Positions 33,612 to 33,654 of a stretch of DNA of 33,654 nucleotides are shown here, piece by piece. The translations under genes and the position numbers were made by a program. This stretch comes from an uncultured Bacteroidia bacterium (GTDB lineage: Bacteria; Bacteroidota; Bacteroidia; Bacteroidales; Prolixibacteraceae), in contig CAIXZH010000070.1 of the NCBI GenBank assembly GCA_903923905.1, positions 1 to 33,654 on the forward strand, in the 5' to 3' direction. The notes beneath the pieces are model-generated. The model did not search any database, was not told where the DNA came from, and saw only the letters and a program-made list of their open reading frames with translations. Position 1 is the first letter of the stretch. Each line of letters begins with the position of its first letter.

Positions 33612-33654
33612 ATGGATAATGGTAAAAAGAATTTTAAAAAAGGTTTTAAAAGTC
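33612..33654 (+). CDS. Start of an unidentified gene, cut by the window edge
   Basis: An ATG at 33612 opens a frame (MDNGKKNFKKGFKS) that runs off the window. Support comes from a GGAG ribosome-binding-like sequence five bases before the ATG and a two-box promoter about 70 bp upstream. Only 14 residues are visible, lysine- and glycine-rich, so no product can be named. Confidence 0.45.
   Translation, partial: MDNGKKNFKKGFKS

Noticed and set aside
1-33654. CRISPR arrays, insertion sequences, prophage or integrase genes
   Set aside because: No regularly spaced short repeats, transposase or integrase motifs, or terminal inverted repeats were seen; the only repeat array is the in-frame 243-bp coding repeat.

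Overview
The window reads as chromosomal DNA of a member of the Bacteroidota, probably class Bacteroidia. The evidence is a type IX secretion/gliding-type cargo protein with its PorP/SprF partner, several families that are Bacteroidota-typical (DUF4783, DUF4369 lipoprotein, CarboxypepD-regulatory-like protein, long RibF and RecQ forms), LL-diaminopimelate aminotransferase, and recurrent promoter elements of the Bacteroidota type (TTG or TTTG, a spacer of about 18-23 nt, then TAnnTTTG). Base composition is moderately AT-rich. Most of the window is housekeeping sequence; no phage, insertion sequence or CRISPR array was seen.

Layout. 1-4859 (+): a surface cassette made of the 3' part of a repeat-rich secreted protein with a gliding-motility-type C-terminal sorting domain, a PorP/SprF outer-membrane protein, and a beta-propeller/OmpA/SPOR periplasmic anchor. 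4910-6268 (-): DUF4783 protein then a YihY/BrkB membrane protein. 6443-10569 (+): rlmH coupled to a 1217-residue, roughly 12-TM NtrY-like orphan histidine kinase. 10686-12866 (-): recQ. 13094-18438 (+): tatC, an LptB-like ABC ATPase, tRNA-Leu(UAG) with its own promoter and terminator, trigger factor, clpP and clpX, closed by a strong bidirectional terminator. 18511-20372 (-): lpxH then a FabH-like ketosynthase. 20540-21685 (-): a TlpA-like lipoprotein lacking its CxxC. 21916-24310 (+): ribF and ahcY. 24443-24931 (-): a Rieske-like lipoprotein with altered ligands. 25338-26231 (+): greA and a HIT protein. 26240-27626 (-): a CarboxypepD-like exported protein then ruvC. 27741-28973 (-) and 29232-30488 (+): divergent dapL and aspartate kinase. 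30498-33259 (-): a polyprenol-phosphate glycosyltransferase, a dihydroorotase and an overlapping GldN-like lipoprotein. A new + strand gene begins at 33612 and leaves the window.

How the genes work together. The first three genes look like a dedicated cargo, outer-membrane partner and peptidoglycan anchor set for the type IX secretion system, whose core genes are not here. The trigger factor-clpP-clpX block is the classic protein folding and degradation group. lpxH, the LptB-like ATPase and tatC serve the envelope. dapL and aspartate kinase are both steps toward meso-diaminopimelate and lysine. The less ordinary items are the OmpA+SPOR double anchor, the giant orphan kinase translationally coupled to rlmH, two extracytoplasmic lipoproteins that keep a redox fold but have lost canonical active-site or cofactor residues, and a distant GldN-like lipoprotein whose start lies inside pyrC.
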